From assembly GCA_002506875.1 (NCBI GenBank), contig DAYJ01000045.1:1-28847 (forward strand): a stretch of 28,847 bases of DNA, read 5' to 3'. The stretch's first letter is position 1. Every line of letters begins with the position of its first letter. Position numbers and translations under genes: made by a program. The DNA is from Euryarchaeota archaeon UBA40. GTDB taxonomy: Archaea; Thermoplasmatota; Poseidoniia; Poseidoniales; Thalassarchaeaceae. Below are positions 8,855 to 16,673 of the stretch, piece after piece. The notes under the pieces are model-generated. The model did no database searches. It was not told the DNA's origin and worked only from the letters and a program-made list of their open reading frames with translations.

Positions 8855-10444
8855 ATGTCCGAAGGACAAGGGGCCCCGCCGGTTGTGATTGTTCGTCCTG
8901 AGACGAACGTCACAAGTGGAACAGCGGTTCAAGAGAAATTGATTTCTGCAGCACAGGCTTTCGCAGATATTCTGAAGCCCACACTAGGTCCGCGCGGCCT
9001 CGATAAGATGCTCTACAAAACCGACGGAACGACGGCTGTAACCAATGATGGTGCTAAGATCGTCGCAGAATTGATGGTACGACATCCGGCTGCCAAGGCC
9101 TTTGTTAGTCTTGCAGAATCCCAAGAGAATGCTTGTGGTGACGGGGTGACTCGGACGTTACTTGTCGCTGGCGAACTTCTCGTCGAAGCAGACCGGTTGA
9201 TTCGCATGGGTTTGCATCCCCTAACTATTGTAGATGGATATCTTGCTGCAATGAAAGTGGTTGAGGAATCAATTCATGAATTTTCCAAGTCAATTGATGA
9301 TATTGAAGGCGATCCTCTCCTCTCGGTTGCAAAGACGGCGTTACGTGGTAAATCAGCAGATCAGGATCTCGATAGATTTGCTCAGATAATATCCCAGGCA
9401 ACACGTCAGATAACTCGAGAGACATCTGAAGGACTACGGTCTGAAGCTGAAGATGTTAGCATGTTTCTTTTAGGTCGAAAAGGAATCAAAGATAGTCACT
9501 TGCTTCATGGTATTCAGGTTCGCCGCCGCGTCTTGTTGGATCGACTTGAAGGAGAACGTCATAATCTTCGTGTAGCTGTTATCCATGGTGATCTCAAGCC
9601 TCGAGAAATGCATCGTGATGTGGAGATTGAAGTCGAAAATCCTGAACAGTTAAGCGATTTTATCACCGAGGAAACTGAAAGAAAAGTCGCATTAGTTGAG
9701 AATCTCCTTCGATTAGATGTTAGCGCCATTTTTGTCTCAGGTGAGATAGATCGCGACATCCTGCATCATCTTGTTGATGAGGGTGTTTTTGTTGCTGACG
9801 GCTTTGATGATTCCGAACTTCGGAATCTCTGTGGAGTTACACAAGCGAACCTGAGTTCTTCAGTCCACCACCTAATATCCGATGATCTTGGTTATGCAGA
9901 ATCAATTCATTGTGAGAGAAGGTCAGCAAGTGACCGTGTTGAAGACGAGATTGTCGTAATTGGCGGAGAGCGTGCGGAGATCGTGACGATAGCGGTCGGT
10001 GGCACAGAAGGCGTGGCGGCCGAAGAGGTTGTACGCGGACTTCATGATGCTCTTCGAAGTACGACTTTGGCAACGAGGACTAACTCTCTTCTTCCAGGAG
10101 CAGGTGCCACACATATCCGTCTTGCAATGATGGTTCGTACAGCAGCAGAACAACGCTCAGACCGAGCAAAGCTAGCAATGAACGCTTTCTCTCGGGCTTT
10201 AGATATCGTTCCAGCGACACTTGTCGAAAATGCAGGAGGTGATTCATTGGATGCTATTCTCGCTCTACGTACCTCTTCCTTAGAAGAACAGGTATTTGGT
10301 ATCGGTATGGACGGTAATGTTGCCCCAGTCCCCTCCGATGTTCTACATCCAACAGACACGATACTCAACGGAATCATCGGTGCTACTGAGACGGCCTGCT
10401 CTCTACTCCGAATCGATCAGGTAATTTCAGCCAGAGGAGACTGA
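8855..10444 (+). CDS. ths: Group II chaperonin (thermosome) subunit, divergent
   Basis: 529 residues, normal thermosome length. Visible family features: LGPRG (44-48) and NDGA (64-67) in the first equatorial part, a GDG ATP loop at 95-97, an apical domain, GGTEG...LHDAL where the hydrolysis Asp normally lies, and a C-terminal ENAGGD...LRIDQVI. It would form a ring that folds cytosolic proteins with ATP. Departures from consensus: the phosphate loop reads GDGVT instead of GDGTT (Val98), the glycine-rich nucleotide site reads PGAGA instead of PGGGA (Ala416), and there is no Gly/Met-rich tail. These suggest a specialised paralogue with altered ATP handling, with a standard subunit perhaps encoded elsewhere (inference). 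Confidence 0.93.
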   Translation: MSEGQGAPPVVIVRPETNVTSGTAVQEKLISAAQAFADILKPTLGPRGLDKMLYKTDGTTAVTNDGAKIVAELMVRHPAAKAFVSLAESQENACGDGVTRTLLVAGELLVEADRLIRMGLHPLTIVDGYLAAMKVVEESIHEFSKSIDDIEGDPLLSVAKTALRGKSADQDLDRFAQIISQATRQITRETSEGLRSEAEDVSMFLLGRKGIKDSHLLHGIQVRRRVLLDRLEGERHNLRVAVIHGDLKPREMHRDVEIEVENPEQLSDFITEETERKVALVENLLRLDVSAIFVSGEIDRDILHHLVDEGVFVADGFDDSELRNLCGVTQANLSSSVHHLISDDLGYAESIHCERRSASDRVEDEIVVIGGERAEIVTIAVGGTEGVAAEEVVRGLHDALRSTTLATRTNSLLPGAGATHIRLAMMVRTAAEQRSDRAKLAMNAFSRALDIVPATLVENAGGDSLDAILALRTSSLEEQVFGIGMDGNVAPVPSDVLHPTDTILNGIIGATETACSLLRIDQVISARGD

Positions 10445-10491
10445 ATCACCAATCTTCAAGTGGCCTATCCTCCCGTTGAGGTGGGGTTACG

Positions 10492-12120
10492 ATGGGAGTT
10501 GACGCCACCTCTAACCGGCCCCGGGCACTAATCAGTGTCTACGACAAGTCAGGAGTGGTTGAATTCGCTCAGAAGATTAGTGATATGGGTTGGGAAATTC
10601 TGTCGACAGGCGGCACTGCCCGTTTGTTGAAGGAGCATAGCATCGATGTCGTGGATGTTACAGATGTGACAGGTCATCCAGAGGTATTCGATGGGCGTGT
10701 AAAGACTCTCCATCCTGCGATTCATGCTGGGATTCTAGCCAGAGGTTCGAATTTGGCTGATCTCGACACTCTTGATTCGTTAGGCTATTCTCGGATAGAT
10801 CTTGTTTGTGTGAACCTCTATCCGTTTGAGAGCGTGGCTACAGAATCTCCACCTGTTGAAGAGGACGTTCTGCTTGAGATGATTGACATTGGTGGCCCGA
10901 CGCTGTTACGTGCTGCTGCGAAGAGTCATCAGGACGTTCTTGTGGTTCCACGGAAGAAGTACTACAGAGAAGTGATAGATGCCCTTGAAGAGGCGAATCA
11001 CAATCCTAGTGGGGTTTCGATGAATCTCCGCCAGAGGATGGCAATATCTGCATTCCAGCGGACTGCAGCGTATGACGTAATGGTGGCTACCATCCTGGCT
11101 GAACGCCTTTCGGTCAATATTGAATCCCCAGAAGGAATCCCTGCGCACCTACTTGTTTCAGGAGGAAAGGCAAACCATCTTCGATACGGCGAGAATCCCC
11201 ACCAAGCGGCAGGTTGGTTTGACTCGTCATCCACTAGCATTCCATCTACAGGGCTTTCTTCCGCGGTCCAACATGGAGGAAAAGAACTCTCATTCAACAA
11301 TTATCTCGATCTTGATGCGGCTCTTCGGTTCGCTCGTTCTCTTATTGGTTCTGAATGGTCAAGCCTTCCACATACGTGTGTGATCATCAAGCATACGAAT
11401 GCCTGTGGTGTTGCTTCATCGACAGACCAAGTTTCAGCTTGGAAAGACGCCCTTGCCTCAGATTCCGAATCTGCCTTTGGTTGTGTAATCGCTTTCACAA
11501 CAGTTGTCACTCAGTTGACGGCTGAAGCCATAGGGGGCCACTTTGTTGAATGCATAATTGCACCTGGCTTTGAGCCCGGTGCTATGGATTATCTTTCACA
11601 GAAGAAGAATCGCCGTTTGTTAACACTAGACTCGTTTCTACCACTTACTGACGAAGTTCGTTATCGGCACTTAGATGGTGTTTGGTTAGCCCAAATTGAA
11701 GGTGTTCCACAGATAGATTGGGATGAAGCAGAGTGTGTTACTTCGATTGAAATGGAATCTGACGACAGGAATCTTGCTCGGTTTGGTGTTGCGGTATGCG
11801 CTCAGGTGAAATCTAACAGCGTGGTACTTGTGGATAGAACTCCTACTGGGTTCGCTACTGTTGGGATTGGGCCCGGCCAGACTAGTCGCGTAGAGGCAGT
11901 TCGTATCGCGGCTCGCCGTGCAGGGGTTCGGGCGAAAGGATCTATGATGGTATCAGATGCATTTTTCCCATTCCGAGATGGCATAGATGCTGCCAATGAA
12001 ATCGGAGTAACATCCATTGTTCAACCCGGTGGTTCAATTCGCGATCAGGAATCAATTGATGCAGCAAATGAGTACGGAATGTCCATGATATTCACAGGAA
12101 TGCGATTATTCCGTCACTAA
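10492..12120 (+). CDS. purH: Bifunctional AICAR formyltransferase / IMP cyclohydrolase
   Basis: 542 residues, full length. The N-terminal cyclohydrolase domain has ALISVYDKSG, STGGTARLL and the HPEVFDGRVKTLHP signature. The transformylase part has GENPHQAA, KHTNACGVA with the catalytic Lys-His, a SAFGCVIAF loop and the final DAANEYGMSMIFTGMRLFRH. It performs the last two steps of purine synthesis, AICAR to FAICAR to IMP, in the cytoplasm. A GAGGTGG purine tract about 8-14 bp upstream of the ATG may act as SD. The 3' end overlaps the convergent DUF454 gene by 4 bp. purN lies just beyond, so two formyl-transfer enzymes of purine synthesis sit close together but in separate units. Confidence 0.96.
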   Translation: MGVDATSNRPRALISVYDKSGVVEFAQKISDMGWEILSTGGTARLLKEHSIDVVDVTDVTGHPEVFDGRVKTLHPAIHAGILARGSNLADLDTLDSLGYSRIDLVCVNLYPFESVATESPPVEEDVLLEMIDIGGPTLLRAAAKSHQDVLVVPRKKYYREVIDALEEANHNPSGVSMNLRQRMAISAFQRTAAYDVMVATILAERLSVNIESPEGIPAHLLVSGGKANHLRYGENPHQAAGWFDSSSTSIPSTGLSSAVQHGGKELSFNNYLDLDAALRFARSLIGSEWSSLPHTCVIIKHTNACGVASSTDQVSAWKDALASDSESAFGCVIAFTTVVTQLTAEAIGGHFVECIIAPGFEPGAMDYLSQKKNRRLLTLDSFLPLTDEVRYRHLDGVWLAQIEGVPQIDWDEAECVTSIEMESDDRNLARFGVAVCAQVKSNSVVLVDRTPTGFATVGIGPGQTSRVEAVRIAARRAGVRAKGSMMVSDAFFPFRDGIDAANEIGVTSIVQPGGSIRDQESIDAANEYGMSMIFTGMRLFRH

Positions 12121-12623
12121 TCGGAGTTACGTGTATTCACTTTGAGAAGCACATACATGATTCCGAGAAAGCCTACTCCAATGATGGTAAGCGAGCCAAG
12201 AGCGAACTCATCGGCCCCGCTCCATGTGTTAGGTTGTAGCAATTGGCCATCTGCGCCACGTGTAGACACATTCCAGACAAAATACGATGATAGAGAGGAC
12301 ATAGCAGCAATCATCATTGTGATAATGTACTTTACATGAGAAGGCAACGTCTTCCCTGTTGCATAATATTCGAACATCGCAGGTCCAAAGAATCGATTTG
12401 TCAAAGTGTACCGGAAGAGACGTTCGTTTGAGAGTGAGAATAAGAATGCTGCAGGTACGGCCCATGAGACCGTTGGCCAACCGGGCAGAAGAATTCCGAT
12501 GCCAGCGAAGACGAGAAAAATACAACCAATAGTGACGTAGATAATACGACGTACAGGATTACTTGATACAGCGTATTTTTCGACGATAGCATCTACGCTT
12601 TCAAGCCGGACCGATTGCATCAT
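12117..12623 (-). CDS. DUF454 (YbaN-like) membrane protein
   Basis: 168 residues with about four hydrophobic helices. The segment GIGILLPGWPTVSWAVPAAFLF, then RLFRYTLTNRFFGPAMFEYYATGKTLP, matches the DUF454/YbaN pattern (G-x-G-x-L-P-x-x-P-T, then an F-G-P and charged linker). A cytoplasmic N-terminal stretch of about 25 residues precedes TM1. Function of the family is unknown. The start has tandem ATGs (MMQSV). The gene is divergent from purN, with 23 bp to the first possible purN start or 95 bp to the preferred one, and it converges on purH. Confidence 0.8.
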   Translation of the reverse strand: MMQSVRLESVDAIVEKYAVSSNPVRRIIYVTIGCIFLVFAGIGILLPGWPTVSWAVPAAFLFSLSNERLFRYTLTNRFFGPAMFEYYATGKTLPSHVKYIITMMIAAMSSLSSYFVWNVSTRGADGQLLQPNTWSGADEFALGSLTIIGVGFLGIMYVLLKVNTRNSD

Positions 12624-12718
12624 CTACTCCGACCCGCGGCATCGCCATGGTAAAATCATGCGTTCGCAAATCTTGCATTTGTCCATATGCTCAAGGCGAG
12701 AATGCCCATCCACCTTTC

Positions 12719-13390
12719 ATGGGGGGCCCACGGGTAGGAACTCCATCCTCTCCATTGCGCCTTGCGGTTCTGATTTCAGGCGGAGGATCTGGTATGCAGG
12801 CATTACTAGATCACGAATCTAAGATTGCTTCACCTTGTTTCACCACATGCGTAGTGGTCAGCGATCGCAAAGGTGCCGGGGGCCTTTCTATTGCCGCTGA
12901 ATATGGTATAGCTGCTGAAGCAGTACCCCTGGAAGACATTACTGTCGACGCAACCCCTTCACGTCGCAGAGCCCACGAGATGGCTTTACAATTAGTTCTC
13001 GAAAGACATGAGGTTGAAGGAATAATTCTTTCAGGATACATGAGGATTTTAACAGCGAATTTCCTTCAAGATTGGAGTGGGCGAGTCCTCAATATCCACC
13101 CCTCACTTCTTCCTCGTCATCCCGGTGCTCATGCACATCATGATGTTCTTACATCTGGTGATACGGTCTCAGGATGTACGGTGCATTTTGTTGATAGTGG
13201 AATGGATACCGGGGCAATCATTGCTCAATCTGAAGTTCCAGTTCACAAAGATGATACTATTGAGATGTTACAAGAACGAGTCAAGGTGGTAGAGCATCAT
13301 CTATACCCCCATGTGATTGCTGACTTTGCAGCCGGAAGATTCCGTCTGGAAGGTGAAACCGTTATCTGGGAAAATCTTCACGACGATTGA
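12719..13390 (+). CDS. purN: Phosphoribosylglycinamide (GAR) formyltransferase
   Basis: 223 residues from the chosen ATG. Family features: LRLAVLISGGGSGMQALL phosphate-binding strand-loop, GIILSGYMRIL, the catalytic NIHPSLLPRHPGAHAH stretch with its Asn and His, and GCTVHFVDSGMDTGAII with the essential Asp. It transfers formyl from 10-formyl-THF to GAR in purine synthesis. An in-frame ATG at 12647 would add 24 residues rich in Cys (MVKSCVRKSCICPYAQ) that do not belong to the family; a TATA-like CCATATGC at about 12683-12690 also fits a start at 12719. The last 29 bp overlap the convergent mobA gene. Confidence 0.93.
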   Translation: MGGPRVGTPSSPLRLAVLISGGGSGMQALLDHESKIASPCFTTCVVVSDRKGAGGLSIAAEYGIAAEAVPLEDITVDATPSRRRAHEMALQLVLERHEVEGIILSGYMRILTANFLQDWSGRVLNIHPSLLPRHPGAHAHHDVLTSGDTVSGCTVHFVDSGMDTGAIIAQSEVPVHKDDTIEMLQERVKVVEHHLYPHVIADFAAGRFRLEGETVIWENLHDD

Positions 13391-13940
13391 GATTCAACAA
13401 ACAATTAGGATGACAACCAGCCTTATGAAAATCGTCTGAATTTACGAATTGTAAGTTCCCCTCTTTGAACAGCGATCGCAGCGACTGTGGAGGCTGCGAT
13501 AGAAGCAATTCCAATATTTTTCCAGAATGGAATCGAGCCAATAGTGGATGACTTCCGTGTTCATTCTTTGGTAATGCTCCATCGGATTCAGGCACGAGCT
13601 CCATCTGTCGTTGCAGAAGCCCTATTGCTATATCATCGAACCAAGGTGCATCCACTGGTAGAAGTTGAACAATTTCTTCCTTCTTCAATTGTTGAAGAAT
13701 GGCTACGAGGACTTCCCATGGACCTTTTGCATCTGGCGGATCAAGATGGAATGATACTCGTTGACCTAACATGCTTCTGTAGATCTCCGCTTGTCTCTCA
13801 TCTTTTACGAGAACATGGATTGATTTTGCACCACATTTTTCTAGATTTTGTACTGAAATTTCAAGCATCGTCACATCATTAATCTTCAACATCGCTTTGT
13901 CTACACCCATCCGAGATGAACGCCCACCTGCAAGGATCAA
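13362..13940 (-). CDS. mobA: Molybdenum cofactor guanylyltransferase-like NTP transferase
   Basis: 192 residues. The N-terminus ILAGGRSSRMGVDKAML is the nucleotide-binding signature of MobA (L-A-G-G-x-S-x-R-M-G-x-D-K). A VDAPWF segment replaces the usual C-D-M-P-F metal-binding motif, and a GSHPLLARF segment follows, as in MobA. It would attach GMP to molybdopterin; a different nucleotidyl transfer is possible as only the fold is certain. There is no ATG: the frame opens after a TGA and the best start is TTG at 13940, with a GGTGAGGG tract upstream. It is the last gene of a minus-strand operon and overlaps purN by 29 bp tail to tail. Confidence 0.8.
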   Translation of the reverse strand: MILAGGRSSRMGVDKAMLKINDVTMLEISVQNLEKCGAKSIHVLVKDERQAEIYRSMLGQRVSFHLDPPDAKGPWEVLVAILQQLKKEEIVQLLPVDAPWFDDIAIGLLQRQMELVPESDGALPKNEHGSHPLLARFHSGKILELLLSQPPQSLRSLFKEGNLQFVNSDDFHKAGCHPNCLLNLNRREDFPR

Positions 13941-13957
13941 TCCTCGAATGCCCTCAC

Positions 13958-14197
13958 CTACCTGAGTTCATCCAATCTTTGTGCAGCATGCTCAATTTCA
14001 GCTAGGAGTTCTCGTGTTCGGACAATCAGGGTCTCTCGTTCTCGGCGTTTGGTCGAGGAGGTAATCCACCCCATCAGAGTTCGAATATCTTCAGCATCTC
14101 GGCGAATAGTCCATTCTAACACAGGTTCGACCACAGGTTCCCCGGCTGGGACGAGAGGTGTACCCATGGTCGAGTCCTTAACCCTAGAACCTTTCAT
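13958..14197 (-). CDS. 79-residue protein of unknown function, probable helical
   Basis: Begins MKGSRVKDSTMG, has a Pro/Val-rich middle (PLVPAGEPVVEPVLEW) and a charged helical C-terminal half (STKRRERETLIVRTRELLAEIEHAAQRLDELR) that could form a coiled coil. The start overlaps the stop of the preceding gene by ATGA, and mobA follows after 17 bp, so it is almost certainly translated within this operon. The family is not recognised. Confidence 0.65.
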   Translation of the reverse strand: MKGSRVKDSTMGTPLVPAGEPVVEPVLEWTIRRDAEDIRTLMGWITSSTKRRERETLIVRTRELLAEIEHAAQRLDELR

Positions 14198-14859
14198 GCT
14201 TCCGTGCTAGAGAGCAGCCCATCGCGAATCCTTCTGAGTAGACCATCACCTTCAGGGAGGTTCGAATTATTGAGAGCGAGAAGTATATGTTCCGAAATTC
14301 CTTCCTCACGAAACCGTCGATGTGCTGCGAGAATCCCTAATGCTTGCATTGAATCATCATCATTGAGAATACGTTCTAGTAAATTTAGAGGGATTTCCAT
14401 ACGACCGGCCCTTGTCATTTCTTCGATATGCAAAAGCATCACTTCCAATGGAATACTTCCAAATTTTTTCCGTCGGTGTTTAACGAGGTCAACAAGGGTC
14501 AACCAACGCCATTCAGGGTTACGATCAGCATCTGAGAGATTGGCGAGGAGGAGGGATGAGAGGACAAGGTCTTCCCGTCCGAAACGGAGCCAGAGTCGTC
14601 CAATCAATGTCTCAATTGCTTCATCCATTCCTTCCATTCTTGTGAGGGTCCAAGATGCAATCCTCTGGAGTTCAGGTTCAGGTGTTCCGAGATGGAATGA
14701 ATATCCTGCATGTGCCCCAATTCGGTCAGTAGTTGATTTCATTGCCAATGCTGGCACTCCTATTGGATAGGCCTCTCTGAGATGTTTCATCAGTCGTTTC
14801 GGACGTTTCAGCATCTTTGGAGTGACTTGTTCAAGGTGATCATCGAGTGGATCAGTCAC
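14194..14859 (-). CDS. Helical-repeat (HEAT-like) protein of unknown function
   Basis: 221 residues, nearly all predicted helical, with a repeating pattern of amphipathic helices (for example QRIASWTLTRMEGMDEAIE, LVLSSLLLANLSD, SMQALGILAAHRRF) that resembles HEAT/ARM or AlkD-like scaffolds, though no catalytic motif is seen. The GTG at 14859 was chosen: AGGTGA, which includes the stop of the upstream TerB-like gene, lies 4 nt before it, a strong SD and coupling signal. A longer frame from TTG at 14916 would only read through the upstream gene's coding DNA. The stop overlaps the 79-residue gene by ATGA. Confidence 0.7.
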   Translation of the reverse strand: MTDPLDDHLEQVTPKMLKRPKRLMKHLREAYPIGVPALAMKSTTDRIGAHAGYSFHLGTPEPELQRIASWTLTRMEGMDEAIETLIGRLWLRFGREDLVLSSLLLANLSDADRNPEWRWLTLVDLVKHRRKKFGSIPLEVMLLHIEEMTRAGRMEIPLNLLERILNDDDSMQALGILAAHRRFREEGISEHILLALNNSNLPEGDGLLRRIRDGLLSSTEA

Positions 14860-14863
14860 GATG

Positions 14864-15286
14864 TCACCTTCCGAACATCCGTCGGAATCGGGATGAAATT
14901 GAACTTGTATCTTCAACAGGTTCTTCCTGAGTCGAACGGAGAGGTTTGACGAGTTCCTCCGCTTCCTTTTTTGAGAAATCGAGAACTTCTCTCAACCGCT
15001 TCATAACGGCTGCCTCATCAATTGATTCATCATCGTTGAAATTGACAGTTCTCCAAGACTTTCGATATACTTGTACTCGTTCATTCCGAGTCAATTTCCT
15101 TCCTCCAGTGATGCCTTCACCTTCGAGCACTGCATTGTACACTCGAACGGGGTCACCATCATCTAACTCAAGTTCGCGGCCGATTGTGATGATTAGACGC
15201 TTTTCCTCTTGAGTAAGTACGCCATCGTTCAACACCGTTTCAACAATGGCACTGAACACCGAGAGCGTCTCAGGAGCACTGCCCAT
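14864..15286 (-). CDS. TerB-like domain protein
   Basis: 140 residues. The segment FSAIVETVLNDGVLTQEEKR followed by a second E-x-E helix and LDDGDP matches TerB/TerB-C-like helical domains (acidic helix, D-G-x-L-x-x-E-E). A second, weaker copy begins SWRTVNFNDDESIDEAA. The tail is basic (SSRFRRMFGR). TerB-like proteins are membrane- or metal-associated parts of stress systems; no other ter gene is seen, so that role is not assumed. It is the first gene of a four-gene minus-strand operon and is divergent from dnaG. Confidence 0.65.
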   Translation of the reverse strand: MGSAPETLSVFSAIVETVLNDGVLTQEEKRLIITIGRELELDDGDPVRVYNAVLEGEGITGGRKLTRNERVQVYRKSWRTVNFNDDESIDEAAVMKRLREVLDFSKKEAEELVKPLRSTQEEPVEDTSSISSRFRRMFGR

Positions 15287-15506
15287 ACCAAGTGTAATCC
15301 ATTACCTGCCTTGAAGGCTGTCCATATTGTGAATGTATTACTTACCAGCATTTACTGACGGAGGTTTAATCCCATATGGATCGGCCAGAACCAAATGTTC
15401 GAGTCACGTTCCTGGCCGCATTGCGGTCTTCGTGCCCGCCGGATGGCGGGATTATTCCCGCTTCTGCGGCACAGCTGGGCTCGCTCCAATCCAAGGTGGA
15501 ATCAAA
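15287..15506 (+). promoter_or_regulatory. G+C-rich structured leader between the TerB-like gene and dnaG
   Basis: 220 bp without a supported gene. It contains a perfect 7-bp stem, CGGCCAG 15382-15388 with CTGGCCG 15412-15418, and two overlapping hairpins that exclude each other: CCCGCC 15435-15440 with GGCGGG 15445-15450, or GCGGGA 15446-15451 with TCCCGC 15456-15461. The part from 15381 to 15480 is richer in G+C than its surroundings. The SD AAGGTGGA (15493-15500) sits 6 nt before the dnaG ATG. It may be a regulatory mRNA leader or a small RNA. Confidence 0.45.
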
Positions 15507-16673
15507 ATGGCAGAACCGAAGTATGTAATCGAGGCAACTATCCGAACGGATGGAACCGTACAGAGAAAGGACGTGGTCGGAGCAATTTTCGGCCAGACGG
15601 AGGGATTGCTTGGCGAGAGCCTGCAACTCCGTGCGATGCAGCGCAAGGGCCGCATCGGACACGTCGATGTTGAATTACAGAATCAACGAGGTAAGGTGCA
15701 AGGCATCATTCGTCTCCCGACAATGATTGACCAAGTGACTACTGCAGTAATCGCTGCTGCTCTCGAGACTATCGATCGTATCGGGCCCTGTCAAGCGAAT
15801 ATCAAGGTCCAGAAGATCGAAAACGTTCGGTCTGCCAAGCGGACTCAAGTTGTCGATCGTGCGAAGAATCTCTTGCTCAATCTTGTCAATTCGGGAGCAG
15901 AGGAATCTAGCAGTATCTTAGACGAAGTCCGTTCTGTGCTTACACTTGGAACCGAAACAAACCATCACGGGATGACATGTGGACCTAACGCAATTGAGAG
16001 CAACGCTCTCATCATCGTCGAGGGCCGAAACGATGTTCGAAATCTGTTGAAACACGGTATCAAGAATGCGATTGCCACAATGGGTTCAGGAATTACTGAA
16101 GAACTCGTGGAACTCGCGAAGAAGAAGAGCAATGTTACAGCCTTCATGGATGGTGACCGTGGCGGCACTTTGCTTCTTGTTGAACTCGAAGGTGCATTGG
16201 GTAACAAATTGACTCATGTTGCACTCGCTCCAGAGAGTCGAGAGGTCGAACACCTTGAAGGCAAAGTAATCACAAAGTGTCTCAATCAGAAGACGGAAGC
16301 AAAGAAGATCATCGGTCGTTTGAAGGCTGACCTCCAAAAGCAAGACGATGAAGTACTTGGTAAGAAGGAAGATTTGGCACCAGTCGTTGTGCCGGATGCA
16401 GTCCGTGATTGGAAAGAATCGTTTGAGGGCCTGGCTAAGAATAAGGCTTGCTTCGTCCTTGAAGATGGCGAACTTTCTGAACCGTTAGGGGCGAGCAAAC
16501 TTGCAGAGGGCGCTGAGAATGTTTCTGGAGCAGTTGGAATGTTGTTCAATGGTAAAATCACATCAAGAACACTTGAGATAGCTAAGAGTGCTGGTGTACC
16601 TCACATTTTAGCATCATCTGTGAATGAAGATACAATGGAAGGCGTCGAGGTTTTCGTTCTTAGCGATCTATGA
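15507..16673 (+). CDS. dnaG: Archaeal-type DnaG primase
   Basis: 388 residues. The N-terminus MAEPKYVIEATIRTDG followed by DVVGAIFGQTEGLLGE is the signature of archaeal DnaG. The TOPRIM domain has the catalytic Glu172 in LIIVEGRNDV and DGD at 215-217 (FMDGDRGG). Archaeal DnaG makes short RNA primers and also associates with the exosome, where it helps recognise poly(A)-rich RNA. The start at 15507 is set by an excellent SD (AAGGTGGA, 6 nt away) and by family length; a 58-codon extension to 15333 reads through the structured leader and has no family resemblance. The stop abuts the convergent WW-protein gene with no gap. Confidence 0.96.
   Translation: MAEPKYVIEATIRTDGTVQRKDVVGAIFGQTEGLLGESLQLRAMQRKGRIGHVDVELQNQRGKVQGIIRLPTMIDQVTTAVIAAALETIDRIGPCQANIKVQKIENVRSAKRTQVVDRAKNLLLNLVNSGAEESSSILDEVRSVLTLGTETNHHGMTCGPNAIESNALIIVEGRNDVRNLLKHGIKNAIATMGSGITEELVELAKKKSNVTAFMDGDRGGTLLLVELEGALGNKLTHVALAPESREVEHLEGKVITKCLNQKTEAKKIIGRLKADLQKQDDEVLGKKEDLAPVVVPDAVRDWKESFEGLAKNKACFVLEDGELSEPLGASKLAEGAENVSGAVGMLFNGKITSRTLEIAKSAGVPHILASSVNEDTMEGVEVFVLSDL

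Noticed and set aside
12647..12718. Cys-rich N-terminal extension of PurN
   Set aside because: It lies outside the family domain and has no TATA-like box or SD; kept only as an alternative start.
14860..14916. TTG-started longer form of the helical-repeat gene
   Set aside because: The added codons lie within the end of the TerB-like gene, and the GTG at 14859 has a well-placed AGGTGA.
15395..15405. GTTCGAGTC resembling a tRNA T-loop upstream of dnaG
   Set aside because: Flanking bases do not form a T-stem and no acceptor stem follows.
15333..15506. N-terminal extension of DnaG from ATG 15333
   Set aside because: Family members begin at the MAEPKYVIEA position, where a strong SD lies; the extension reads through paired G+C-rich sequence.
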